A stretch of 23,744 nucleotides of DNA, taken from contig DAAP01000009.1 in NCBI GenBank assembly GCA_001701165.1, positions 1 through 23,744 of the forward strand. The letters are read 5' to 3'. This DNA is from Bacteroidales bacterium H4 (GTDB lineage Bacteria > Bacteroidota > Bacteroidia > Bacteroidales > Muribaculaceae). The first letter of the stretch is position 1. Each line of letters begins with the position of its first letter. The notes beneath the pieces are model-generated. The model ran no database searches and was not told where the DNA came from. It saw nothing but the letters and a program-made list of their open reading frames with translations. This document shows, in pieces, positions 8,298-16,086 of the stretch. The position numbers and the translations under genes are program-made.

Positions 8298-9775
8298 ACA
8301 GCAAACTTTATTCGCCACTCATATTCGAGTACTCGCGTACGGGACGCCGCGGCTATATGCTGCCGCGCTGTCCTTTCGCCCAAGTCGACGACATCCCGAC
8401 GAGTCTGCTGCGCGACCTGGCGGCCGACCTGCCGGAGGTTGACGAGCCGACAATAGTAAGACACTACACAAACCTGAGCACCAACAACTTCGGCGTCGAC
8501 ACCGGGTTCTACCCTTTGGGATCGTGCACCATGAAGTACAATCCCAAAATCAACGAGGAAATAGCAGCCGACCGCCGCATCGCCACACTGCACCCATACA
8601 CACCGATACGATACGCCCAAGGTGCGTTGCGTGCCTATTACGAGCTGCAACGCGCACTGAGCGCCATCGGCGGCATGGCCGAGTTCACACTCAACCCCTT
8701 TGCGGGAGCACATGGCGAACTCACGGGCCTGATGGTGATACACGCCTACCATGACGAACGCGGCGACACACAACGCACCCGCGTCATCGTTCCGGACAGC
8801 GCACACGGCACCAACCCTGCCAGTGCAGCCGTGGCCGGATACACCATCACGGAGGTACGCAGTCTTGATGACGGGACAATCGATGTAGACGACCTGGCCA
8901 CCAAGCTGGACAACACCGTGGCGGCGATCATGATGACCAACCCGAACACCACGGGAATGTTCGAAAAAAACATACCCGAAATCGCACGTATGGCACATGC
9001 CGCAGGAGCCTTGATGTACTACGATGGAGCCAACCTCAACCCGATGCTGGGCATAGCGCGCCCCGGCGACATGGGTTTTGACGTGATGCACATCAACCTG
9101 CACAAGACCTTTGCCACACCTCACGGCGGAGGCGGCCCCGGCAGCGGCCCCGTGGGCGTACGTGCCGGGCTGGAACACCTACTGCCCAATCCGCACGTGT
9201 ATCTCGACGATGCCACCGGGCTATACGGCATCACCGTCGACGACAGCCGCGCCATGGGACGCATCTCCGGATGGCTGGGCAACTATACGGTACAACTCAA
9301 AGCCCTGGCATACATTCTGTGTATGGGCGCCGAGTACCTTGCCCAAGTGGGACCGCTGGCCACGCTCAACGCCAACTACGTCAAAGACAGCCTTAAAGAC
9401 CTGTACCTGCTGCCCATCGAAGGCCGCTGCAAGCACGAGTTTGTCTTTGACGGACTGCGCGACAAGAGCACCGGAGTCACCACCCTCAATATCGCAAAAA
9501 GGCTGCTGGACTTCGGATTCCATGCGCCCACGATATACTTCCCGCTGCTATTCCACGAGAGCCTCATGATCGAGCCCACCGAAACAGAGACACGCGAAAC
9601 GCTGGACGCTTTCATCGAGGCCATGCGCCAAATTGCACACGAGGCAGCCAACGACCCGGACAAAGTGAAGAACGCGCCGCACGACACGCCCGTGAGCCAT
9701 CCGGACGACACAGAGGCCGCACTCACGCCTATCCTGACTTGGAGCGACCTGATGTCCCACACTAAAAAAACATAA
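8294..9775 (+). CDS. gcvPB: Glycine dehydrogenase (decarboxylating) subunit 2
   Basis: This is the catalytic C-terminal half of the P-protein. The PLP lysine is Lys271 in NLHKTFATPHGGGGPG, and the substrate and cofactor region is visible as FYPLGSCTMKYNP (near residue 73) and DSAHGTNPASA. It forms the alpha2beta2 P-protein with GcvPA. The 493-residue length is normal for GcvPB. The C-terminus carries an extra polar segment rich in Asp, Asn and Thr that I do not recognise as a domain. It begins inside the last codons of gcvPA and ends 2 nt before lpdA, which shows a tightly packed operon. Confidence 0.95.
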   Translation: MNSKLYSPLIFEYSRTGRRGYMLPRCPFAQVDDIPTSLLRDLAADLPEVDEPTIVRHYTNLSTNNFGVDTGFYPLGSCTMKYNPKINEEIAADRRIATLHPYTPIRYAQGALRAYYELQRALSAIGGMAEFTLNPFAGAHGELTGLMVIHAYHDERGDTQRTRVIVPDSAHGTNPASAAVAGYTITEVRSLDDGTIDVDDLATKLDNTVAAIMMTNPNTTGMFEKNIPEIARMAHAAGALMYYDGANLNPMLGIARPGDMGFDVMHINLHKTFATPHGGGGPGSGPVGVRAGLEHLLPNPHVYLDDATGLYGITVDDSRAMGRISGWLGNYTVQLKALAYILCMGAEYLAQVGPLATLNANYVKDSLKDLYLLPIEGRCKHEFVFDGLRDKSTGVTTLNIAKRLLDFGFHAPTIYFPLLFHESLMIEPTETETRETLDAFIEAMRQIAHEAANDPDKVKNAPHDTPVSHPDDTEAALTPILTWSDLMSHTKKT

Positions 9776-9777
9776 GT

Positions 9778-11124
9778 ATGGACACTATACACAGCCAATT
9801 GCTTGTCATCGGAGCCGGACCGGGCGGATACGAAATAGCTGCCGAGCAGGCCGCACACGGCCACAGCGTCACCATCATCGAACGCGATCTAAACGGCGGG
9901 ACATGCCTCAATCGCGGATGCATACCCACCAAATGCCTCAGCGATGCAGCCGGACAACTGCCGGCAGCGCCACCCTCCGAGGACACGCCACGCCCCTACA
10001 ATGACCAATGGCAAAAGGCACGCGCCAAAGCCGATGCAGTAGTAGACGCACTGCGTGATGACGTGGACGCACTGCTGCGCGGATGCCGCGTGGTACACGG
10101 CTCGGCCAAAATCACCCCGCAAGGAACTGTAGAGGTGAACGGCACCGAATATTCGGCCGACCGCATCCTCATCGCCACCGGCAGCGCCCCGGCTACCTTA
10201 GATATTCCCGGAGCGGCATTGGCCATAACCAGCGATGACATCCTCAGCGCCGCAACACTGCCTCCGGCCATAGCGGTAATCGGCGGCGGCGTAATAGCAC
10301 TCGAATTGGCGGACATACTCGGCGCCTTCGGCGTGGCCGTCACCGTACTGGAGTATTGTCCGGAAATCTTGCCGGCCTTCGAGGCTGATGTAGCCAAGCG
10401 ACTACGCAGCACCTTATCGCGACGCGGCATCAAATTTGTCGTCGGTGCTCGCGTCTCGGCTATATGCCGCGATGCCGATGGAGGCATACTCCACGTCCAA
10501 TATACTGACGCAAAAGGCCGTGACGCCGAAGTCAGCGCTCCGGCAGTATTGATGGCTGTGGGACGCCGAGCTGTCATTCCGGACGGATGCGCCGAAGCAG
10601 GCATAGACACCGACCGCCGAGGATGCATCGTCACTGATGACAATTTCCAAACCACTCGCGAAGAAATTTACGCCGTAGGCGATGCCAACGGCAAGTGTAT
10701 GCTGGCGCACGCAGCTACCGCGCAGGCTCATCGTGCCTTAGGCGCAGACGTGGATCTGTCAGTAATGCCTTCGGCTGTATTCACTCATCCCGAAGTAGCC
10801 ATGGTGGGTATGACCACAGAGGCGTGCAAAAACGCCGGAGTAGCCACCGTCACGGGCAAAGCGATGTATGCATCCTCGGGCAAAGCTCGCGCCATGGGTG
10901 CCACCGACGGATTTATCAAAGTGGTGGCCGATGCAACAGACGGACGCATACTCGGCGTACATATCATCGGAGCGCACGCCTCGGACATCATTGACGCAGC
11001 CGCCGTTGCCATCAGTGCCAAGATGAACGCCAAGACACTCGGCCTGCGTGTCATACATGCCCACCCCACCCTGGCCGAACTGTTAGGACAGGCCGCACGC
11101 GCAGCCGCACAAAATCTCGCCTAA
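9778..11124 (+). CDS. lpdA: Dihydrolipoyl dehydrogenase (L protein)
   Basis: This FAD flavoenzyme reoxidises the dihydrolipoyl arm of GcvH and passes electrons to NAD+. It has the N-terminal FAD-binding GAGPGG loop (residues 12-17), the redox-active disulfide Cys43-Cys48 in GGTCLNRGCIPTK, and a second nucleotide-binding loop IGGGVIALE near residue 165. The FAD-contacting AVGDANG sequence and the C-terminal HAHPTLAE segment, which carries the catalytic His-Glu pair, are also present. The 448-residue length is slightly short of the usual 460-475 but all essential motifs remain. It starts 2 nt after gcvPB. Its position suggests a copy dedicated to glycine cleavage, although it could also serve 2-oxoacid dehydrogenases. 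Confidence 0.94.
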   Translation: MDTIHSQLLVIGAGPGGYEIAAEQAAHGHSVTIIERDLNGGTCLNRGCIPTKCLSDAAGQLPAAPPSEDTPRPYNDQWQKARAKADAVVDALRDDVDALLRGCRVVHGSAKITPQGTVEVNGTEYSADRILIATGSAPATLDIPGAALAITSDDILSAATLPPAIAVIGGGVIALELADILGAFGVAVTVLEYCPEILPAFEADVAKRLRSTLSRRGIKFVVGARVSAICRDADGGILHVQYTDAKGRDAEVSAPAVLMAVGRRAVIPDGCAEAGIDTDRRGCIVTDDNFQTTREEIYAVGDANGKCMLAHAATAQAHRALGADVDLSVMPSAVFTHPEVAMVGMTTEACKNAGVATVTGKAMYASSGKARAMGATDGFIKVVADATDGRILGVHIIGAHASDIIDAAAVAISAKMNAKTLGLRVIHAHPTLAELLGQAARAAAQNLA

Positions 11125-11141
11125 AATCAAACGAAAATCGG

Positions 11142-11939
11142 ATGCAACATCTGCCCAAGATTTCGCTGATAGCGACCACCTACAACCGGCCCGATGCTCT
11201 CCGCCTATGTATTGAGAGCATCGGTCGCCAGACTCTTGTGCCATTTGAGGTAATCATTGCCGACGACGGCTCCACGGACGACACCCGAACGCTCATCGAG
11301 CGAATGCGCAAGGACTTTCCATGCCCTATCGTCCACGCGTGGCAAGAAGACCTCGGCTTCCGTGCCGCCGAAGTACGCAACAACGCCCTACGCCTGTGCA
11401 AAGGCGATTACGTGGTATTCATCGATGGCGACATAATTATGCATCCACACTTCGTGGAAGACCATGCAAAGATGGCTCAGCCGGGATATTACGTCATCGG
11501 CAGCCGCGCCAAATTCAACGAAAAAGCCACGGCACGGATGCTCGCCGGAGGTGCGGTACAAGCGCATTGGTACTCGCCGGGCATCAGTCGCCGAATGAAT
11601 GCGTTATACCTGCCTTGGCTCGGGCCGCTCACTGTCGGATATCGCAAAAGCAACCCCCTTTACGGACGCAGCTGCAATATGGCAGCCTGGCTTACGGACC
11701 TGTACGCAGTCAACGGATTCGACGCCGACATCCAAGGATACGGATACGAAGACACGGACATCATCGCACGCCTCAACAACCTCGGTCTCAAGAAGAAATT
11801 TGCCAAATTCCGCGCCGTAGAATTTCATCTGCACCACCGACAGAAAGAATTTGTCGAAGCCAACAAACAGATTTTCCGCGACAACCTCACCGTTACAGCC
11901 TGCCGCCACGGCATCCGCAACCTCGACTATGTCGAATAA
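11142..11939 (+). CDS. Family 2 glycosyltransferase
   Basis: This is a GT-A fold sugar transferase acting from the cytoplasm on a nucleotide sugar. The first segment ISLIATTYNRPDALRLCIES is the typical GT2 beginning. Asp41-Asp42 (ADDGSTDD) and the metal-binding Asp-Gly-Asp at residues 95-97 (FIDGD) are intact. GYGYEDTDI around residue 200 resembles the C-terminal part of galactosyltransferase-like GT2 enzymes, where the ED pair is catalytic. There are no membrane helices, so it is not a processive synthase. The 265-residue length is typical for small enzymes of lipopolysaccharide or capsule synthesis. Donor and acceptor are unknown. It sits 17 nt after lpdA and shares its terminator, so it is probably co-transcribed with gcv genes without obvious functional connection. 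Confidence 0.88.
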   Translation: MQHLPKISLIATTYNRPDALRLCIESIGRQTLVPFEVIIADDGSTDDTRTLIERMRKDFPCPIVHAWQEDLGFRAAEVRNNALRLCKGDYVVFIDGDIIMHPHFVEDHAKMAQPGYYVIGSRAKFNEKATARMLAGGAVQAHWYSPGISRRMNALYLPWLGPLTVGYRKSNPLYGRSCNMAAWLTDLYAVNGFDADIQGYGYEDTDIIARLNNLGLKKKFAKFRAVEFHLHHRQKEFVEANKQIFRDNLTVTACRHGIRNLDYVE

Positions 11940-11978
11940 GGCACAATCCGTTTAATCTTAGTAATCAATACATATTCA

Positions 11979-12023
11979 ACAGAATAAGCGCAGACACGTG
12001 TCAATGGTCGGCGCTTATTCTGT
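11979..12023 (+). terminator. Terminator of the gcv-glycosyltransferase operon
   Basis: A perfect 13-bp stem (11979-11991 with 12011-12023) starts 39 nt after the glycosyltransferase stop. The loop itself contains the palindrome GACACGTGTC. No long T-run follows, which is often so in Bacteroidota. Confidence 0.7.
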
Positions 12024-12058
12024 CATTGGGGGCTTGTATCAAACGCTTATGCGCACAC

Positions 12059-12091
12059 AAAAAAAACAGTCGACACTAAAAGTATCGACTG
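12059..12091 (-). terminator. Terminator of the tRNA unit
   Basis: On the minus strand a 9-bp stem with one G-U pair (12083-12091 with 12067-12075) is followed by eight consecutive T (12066 down to 12059), a textbook intrinsic terminator 24 nt after the tRNA-Leu 3' end. Confidence 0.85.
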
Positions 12092-12114
12092 CCCTAAAGA
12101 ATTTTTCTTGAAAG

Positions 12115-12198
12115 TGTCCGAAATGAGACTCGAACTCACACGATCCAATGATCACTACCCCCTCAAAGTAGCGCGTCTACCAATTCCGCCATCCGGAC
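12115..12198 (-). tRNA. tRNA-Leu (anticodon GAG)
   Basis: The minus strand folds as a class II tRNA of 84 nt with a 7-bp acceptor stem (GTCCGGA with TTCGGAC, one G-U) and discriminator A. It has a D-loop with GGTAGAC, anticodon arm CTACT-TTGAGGG-GGTAG giving GAG, a long variable arm with GATC/GATC, and a T-arm containing GTTCGAGTC. The anticodon reads CUC and CUU. CCA is not encoded. Confidence 0.95.
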
Positions 12199-12236
12199 AA
12201 ATGCTGCAAGGACGCCTAAGGCGCGAAGTCTCGCTG

Positions 12237-12309
<73 letters not shown>

Positions 12310-12343
12310 AAGTATTTCAATGAGCGTTTCCGCTTTTGCGTTG

Positions 12344-12375
12344 CAAAGGTAGCCACTTTTTTTTATCCCACCAAA
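12344..12375 (-). promoter_or_regulatory. Promoter of the tRNA-Gly/tRNA-Leu unit
   Basis: On the minus strand TTTG (12375-12372), a 20-nt spacer and TACCTTTG (12351-12344) match the Bacteroidota consensus fully. Transcription would start near 12337, about 28 nt before tRNA-Gly. Confidence 0.8.
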
Positions 12376-12577
12376 TTTTTTCGCCGAATTTTCGATTTTT
12401 ATATTTTTGATTTTCCGCAGCAGACACATTCGGATATTTTCGCACCAACGCATCACACCTAAACAACGGTCATATATACACCATTTACAAGCATATAGCC
12501 CACAGCGCGTATGATGCCTATGGAACATATCAAAATAGGGCCGCGATAGGGCGCTGTGTAAAAACAGTGGATTGATT
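12376..12577. other. Intergenic region with a candidate structured element
   Basis: No gene is visible between the tRNA promoter and the terminator of the HD-protein operon. An 8-bp inverted repeat, CACAGCGC (12501-12508) and GCGCTGTG (12551-12558), encloses further complementary pieces such as GCCTAT and ATAGGGC, so a branched RNA fold is possible. Confidence 0.35.
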
Positions 12578-12615
12578 TGTCCCCAAAAAGTTGAATTAAA
12601 TCCTTTTTGGGGACA
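12578..12615 (-). terminator. Terminator of the cardiolipin synthase-HD protein operon
   Basis: A perfect 13-bp inverted repeat (12578-12590 with 12603-12615) with GGGGACA ends and an A5/T5 core lies 10 nt beyond the HD-protein stop codon. It is the natural end of the minus-strand operon. Confidence 0.75.
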
Positions 12616-12625
12616 GCAGGTCACT

Positions 12626-13267
12626 CTACTGTTGCACCGTCTCGACCGGGGCTTCGAGTATTTGAGCGCTTATGGTGTCAGCGGTATGTATCAATGCCAC
12701 CAGTGGCGTCTTGGAGCACGCGGCACGATACGAACGCTCTTGTTCGTAACTATTCGTAGCCAAATCCCAAGCGCCCATGTGCCAGCGTATGGCCATGAGT
12801 TCCTCGTCCTCGAGGTCAAGGCCGCTGCGCAGAAGCATTACCACTGATTTTTCGCCATGGCCAAGGGGAAAATTTGAGTAGTCTACCTGATACTCATCAT
12901 ATTTCTCATATTGACCCACCTCGTTACGGCGCGCTCGTTGCACCTTGCGATAGATATCAGCTTTGCACACATCGTGCAGCAATGCCGCAATAGCGATGGA
13001 ACCCACAGGCATACGCGCTTCAAGGTCGGGACGTAGCGTCAATAGCGATGCTCTCATAGCCATAGCTGCATCGTAGACGCACAGGGAGTGCTCCAGCAGT
13101 CCGCCGGGATGGTTGAAATGGTTGCGCACGGACGCCGGAGCTTCAAAGAAACCCCAACTCTCCAGATCCTGGATTACGAAGTCCATATTTTCGCGGCCCG
13201 TAGCCGCAAGGGTATCTATAAATCGCTGTTTCTTCTGTTCTAATGTTTCTTCGCTGAATGTTGACAT
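12626..13267 (-). CDS. HD-domain phosphohydrolase-like protein
   Basis: This is a soluble 213-residue protein with an HD-superfamily fold. Visible metal-ligand candidates are His53 and His60 in NHPGGLLEHS and the His98-Asp99 pair in ALLHDVCKADIY, with a further WHMGAWD motif near residue 158. The arrangement recalls the HD hydrolases that act on nucleotides or RNA ends, but the substrate cannot be told from sequence. It is too short to contain a (p)ppGpp synthetase, GAF or PAS domain. It follows the cardiolipin synthase gene by 33 nt on the same strand, so the two are probably co-transcribed. Confidence 0.8.
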   Translation of the reverse strand: MSTFSEETLEQKKQRFIDTLAATGRENMDFVIQDLESWGFFEAPASVRNHFNHPGGLLEHSLCVYDAAMAMRASLLTLRPDLEARMPVGSIAIAALLHDVCKADIYRKVQRARRNEVGQYEKYDEYQVDYSNFPLGHGEKSVVMLLRSGLDLEDEELMAIRWHMGAWDLATNSYEQERSYRAACSKTPLVALIHTADTISAQILEAPVETVQQ

Positions 13268-13300
13268 TTTATATTATTGCGTTTCTGTATTTTTTTCAAA

Positions 13301-14743
13301 TTATAGTATAGGCGAAAGCAGGCGCACCACCGATTCGGCAACCTTGAGCGAACGACGCCGGCGCGCCCACGTGGCCTGATACAAACGCGTGCATTGGCGC
13401 ATGTCTCGATGGAATATCTCGGCCATTTCCTGAGTGAAGCGCGGCGAGTACACAAAGAGGTTTGCCTCGAAATTATGCTCGAAGCTTCGAAAATCAAAAT
13501 TGGTGGAACCCACGGAGGCTATCTCGTCATCGACTATAAGCGTCTTGGCGTGCATCATCCCGGGGTTATAAAGGTATATCTTTATGCCCGCACGCAGACA
13601 CTCGGCAATATAGGAGAACGATGCGTATTGCAACAGGCGCGAGTCGGTGCGCCGCGGCATCATTATACGCACATCCACACGCGCCAAAGCCGCCGTCTGC
13701 AAAGCCTTGAGCAGACCTTCGGTAGGCAGAAAGTATGGTGTCTGGATGTACACGCGATGGCGCGCATTGGCTATGGATTTATGGAACATCATTGCGATAT
13801 TACTCCATTGCGCCGTAGGGCCGGAAGTGATAAGCTGGACACCCATATCTCCGGGCGCCGTGTCGTCTTGCTGCACACTGTCGTCCAGCAACGGCTGTCC
13901 CATAAAGTTCCAGTCCACGGCAAAAGAATATTGCAACGAGGCCACGGCCGGACCGACAAGCCGCAAATGCGTGTCGCGCCAACTGTCAAAGTTCTTGCCT
14001 CCGGTAATATAGCGGTCGGCGATGTTCATCCCGCCTATGTACCCTACTTCACCGTCAATAACGCATATTTTGCGGTGGTTGCGCCAATTGATGCGCGTAC
14101 CGAAGGGTGGAAACGAGACCTTGAAAAACGGGTACACTTCTATCCCGGCAGCACGCATACGCTTGAAGTAGCGGCGATGAGTGTTCAGCGACCCCACATT
14201 GTCGTATATGACATGCACGGCCACACCGGCACGCGCACGCTCTATGAGGACATCCGCTACACGGGTGCCTATCTCATCGTCCAATATTATATAATACTGA
14301 AGATTGATGTAACGTTTAGCCTTGCTCAGGTCGTCAATAAGCGCTTCGAACTTGGATGCCCCATCGGTGTACACCTTGATGTCATTGCCGGGATAGTATT
14401 CGGCTGACTCCAAAGACTTGGCCAAGCGTATTTGCTGCCGGGCCTCCGGTGACAGCGTGCGCTCGTTAGCCTCGGACAAGGCCGTGCGCTCGGCTCGTCT
14501 GAGACGACGACGATTGCGCCGCGAAATCATTCGCGTATTCTTAATGCTACGCCCGAAAAACAAGTATAACACCACCCCAACGAGCGGAAGCAGGATAAGC
14601 ACGGTTACCCATGCCAACGACTTGACCGGGTTGCGGTTTTCGCTGACAATCACGCACAATATAACTATCACGGTGATGGCATATATCGTCATCAACGTGT
14701 AGTATATCCAACTGTAATCAAAGCTTATATACAAAGCATCCAT
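13301..14743 (-). CDS. cls: Cardiolipin synthase, phospholipase D family
   Basis: This membrane enzyme condenses two phosphatidylglycerol molecules into cardiolipin and glycerol. Two hydrophobic helices occupy roughly residues 10-65, and two HKD motifs follow: His223/Lys225/Asp230 in NHRKICVID and His398/Lys400/Asp405 in MHAKTLIVDD, with the downstream SxNFDFRSFEHNFE block. This order and the 480-residue length fit bacterial ClsA-type proteins. I chose the ATG at 14743. The longer in-frame version begins with TTG at 14770, a few bases from the predicted transcription start. The gene is followed by the HD-protein gene in one operon. A role in phosphatidylserine or other PLD chemistry is less likely given the N-terminal helices. 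Confidence 0.92.
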   Translation of the reverse strand: MDALYISFDYSWIYYTLMTIYAITVIVILCVIVSENRNPVKSLAWVTVLILLPLVGVVLYLFFGRSIKNTRMISRRNRRRLRRAERTALSEANERTLSPEARQQIRLAKSLESAEYYPGNDIKVYTDGASKFEALIDDLSKAKRYINLQYYIILDDEIGTRVADVLIERARAGVAVHVIYDNVGSLNTHRRYFKRMRAAGIEVYPFFKVSFPPFGTRINWRNHRKICVIDGEVGYIGGMNIADRYITGGKNFDSWRDTHLRLVGPAVASLQYSFAVDWNFMGQPLLDDSVQQDDTAPGDMGVQLITSGPTAQWSNIAMMFHKSIANARHRVYIQTPYFLPTEGLLKALQTAALARVDVRIMMPRRTDSRLLQYASFSYIAECLRAGIKIYLYNPGMMHAKTLIVDDEIASVGSTNFDFRSFEHNFEANLFVYSPRFTQEMAEIFHRDMRQCTRLYQATWARRRRSLKVAESVVRLLSPIL

Positions 14744-14785
14744 GGGACATGGCACTAAACGAAGGCACAAATCGCCTCGTCACTA

Positions 14786-14793
14786 CAAATTTA
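14786..14793 (-). promoter_or_regulatory. -7 box of the cls promoter
   Basis: TAAATTTG on the minus strand matches TAnnTTTG perfectly and predicts a start near 14775, about 30 nt before the cls ATG. The -33 region shows no good TTTG at 19-21 nt, so the upstream half is weak. Confidence 0.5.
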
Positions 14794-15175
14794 CGCACAT
14801 TTTAACGGCATACCACCACTGTTATAAATAATTAACACTTAACGCCGTCCCGCAACCGCTCAGCTATTGCAATCCTGCCAACATTGAAGCCGTCCATGAC
14901 GGAACGGCTTCAGTAACCAACAGCCTCTCAGTACCGGCATTGCCTTGTTAAGGGCGGTTCTCCCGGACATGGTCCGTTTTCTCCGCCGTTTGCATTCTAA
15001 AACTAATATTTCCTCATCAGAAGATAAGACAACGATACAACACGACCAAATTTGCATCGTCATCCAAAGTCTACCGGCTTGAGCAAACTCGACTCAGACA
15101 CACTGACTGAAACACCACCTGTTATCACGCGAATTGTCGAATTACCCCAATATATTAGAATGATATATGATTAAG
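14794..15175. other. Gene-free region with two potential RNA hairpins
   Basis: No convincing gene is seen. A 67-codon open frame on the minus strand (14860-15063) has no recognisable domain. Two inverted repeats stand out. At 14885-14912 a 9-bp stem is extended by two more pairs on the minus strand. At 14953-14987 two 5-bp stems (GGCGG/CCGCC and CGGAC/GTCCG) flank a symmetric 6x6 internal loop that is purine-only on the minus strand. Composition is higher in GC than the flanking AT-rich DNA. It could be an uncharacterised RNA or a mobile-element remnant. Confidence 0.35.
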
Positions 15176-15403
15176 TCAATATATGCGCTTTCCCTCGTTG
15201 TGTTCTTCCCAAATGATGGTTGCGAGATATTTGTCGCTTCGGCATTGAAGGTCAGCAACTCCATCTTCAATCAATTCCGATGTGTCGGATTGATAGTAGG
15301 CATCGACGGCCTCTTGCAAGGAGACTCCGTAAAGCTCGCAGATGGCTTTTATCACGTTTGCGCTTTTATTGGCTTGCATTGCCATTTTTCCGTCTTCACT
15401 CAT
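15176..15403 (-). CDS. DUF3791 domain protein (downstream copy)
   Basis: This small soluble protein is recognised as DUF3791 from its helical N-terminal part (ICELYGVSLQEAVDAYY) and the family ending LIEDGVADLQCRSDKYLATIIWEEH. I prefer the ATG at 15403, giving 75 residues, because it overlaps the DUF3990 stop by 4 bases (ATGA). The longer start at 15433 would overlap by 34. It is the last gene of a coupled DUF3791-DUF3990-DUF3791 set. In this position it is a candidate antitoxin or accessory factor for the DUF3990 protein, which is inferred from linkage only. No clear terminator follows. Confidence 0.8.
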   Translation of the reverse strand: MSEDGKMAMQANKSANVIKAICELYGVSLQEAVDAYYQSDTSELIEDGVADLQCRSDKYLATIIWEEHNEGKRIY

Positions 15404-15870
15404 AGCTGTATGCTTTCGATGTGTTTTAGACATTCATCAAGCATCCGTTGACTGCGAATGCAATACTGAATGTTTGGTTTCTCAAATACAAGCAGCCCGA
15501 GAGCTTCATCTTCGGAAATTTCGCCTTCAAAATAGCGGTCGAGCGTTTGAATAACTCTATCGTTGGCGACACCTCCAATCACAATATCATATTCGCTTTC
15601 ATCATTCCCGGCACGACATTTGGCGACAAAGTCAAGCCATCGCTTGTCGTAGCTGTCAAATTGGAGAACACGCCATTGCGATGACTCAAACTCAAACACG
15701 TATGAATTAAGCCAAGCCGTCCGCTGACGGCGAATAAAACGCTGGGCATAGCGCACTGCCTGTTCATAAATGGGCGTAAGGTAGAATCCCTTGCCGAAAT
15801 CAAGATAATCTCGAGAATGTGCGGTGTCAGGCACTACCACAGATTGGGTCGACGAATGGTAAAGTTTCAT
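15400..15870 (-). CDS. DUF3990 domain protein, predicted ADP-ribosyltransferase-like toxin
   Basis: This 156-residue protein has the DUF3990 pattern: LYHSS at the N-terminus (His5), LDFGKGFYLT (Tyr30), DKRWLDFV near residue 75, YDIVIGGVANDRV (94-106) and a late NIQYC segment with Gln135. These match the His...Tyr...Gln/Glu layout of ADP-ribosyltransferase folds, to which this family has been assigned by comparative analyses as I recall. It would transfer ADP-ribose from NAD+ to an unknown target. All three key positions appear intact, so it need not be decayed. It starts on the last base of the upstream DUF3791 stop (TAATG) and ends overlapping the second DUF3791 gene. That tight coupling is typical of a toxin with partner proteins. 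Confidence 0.8.
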   Translation of the reverse strand: MKLYHSSTQSVVVPDTAHSRDYLDFGKGFYLTPIYEQAVRYAQRFIRRQRTAWLNSYVFEFESSQWRVLQFDSYDKRWLDFVAKCRAGNDESEYDIVIGGVANDRVIQTLDRYFEGEISEDEALGLLVFEKPNIQYCIRSQRMLDECLKHIESIQL

Positions 15871-16085
15871 TATGCAAGCACTCCTTTCTCTCTCATATAG
15901 TCTGTAAGATCTTCAACGAGATAACGTGAACTAAAAGTGTGCAGAACGTCATACGAAGGCACGATATAATCGTACAGAATCCCCGACTGTTTAAGCCGGC
16001 GGTAAACCTCGCGCTGACTCAATTTAAGTACCTGCGCGAGCTTGCTTATGCAGTATGTTACAAATTCAAGAGTCTTAGTATCCAT
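15870..16085 (-). CDS. DUF3791 domain protein (upstream copy)
   Basis: This 71-residue protein has the DUF3791 layout of a helical start, a SQREVYRRLKQSGILYDYI segment that resembles a small DNA-binding or partner-binding helix pair, and an end YLVEDLTDYMREKGVLA. It differs from the downstream copy, which carries a GVADLQCRSDKY-type end, so the two belong to distinct subgroups. Its stop codon shares one base with the DUF3990 start. It follows the XRE antitoxin gene by 59 nt and could be read through from the same promoter. The function is unknown; antitoxin or regulator is an inference. Confidence 0.75.
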   Translation of the reverse strand: MDTKTLEFVTYCISKLAQVLKLSQREVYRRLKQSGILYDYIVPSYDVLHTFSSRYLVEDLTDYMREKGVLA

Positions 16086-16086
16086 C

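Noticed and set aside
8006..9178. 390-codon open frame on the minus strand
   Set aside because: It is antisense to gcvPA/gcvPB; high GC at third positions keeps stop codons rare there.
13394..14407. 337-codon open frame on the plus strand
   Set aside because: It lies antisense to the well-supported cls gene and shows no family motif.
14860..15063. 67-codon open frame in the gene-free region
   Set aside because: Rich in Cys, Arg and Trp, no known domain, and it overlaps the two hairpins; treated as non-coding for now.
15403..15433. Longer start for the downstream DUF3791 gene
   Set aside because: It would overlap DUF3990 by 34 bases; the ATG at 15403 gives the usual ATGA coupling.
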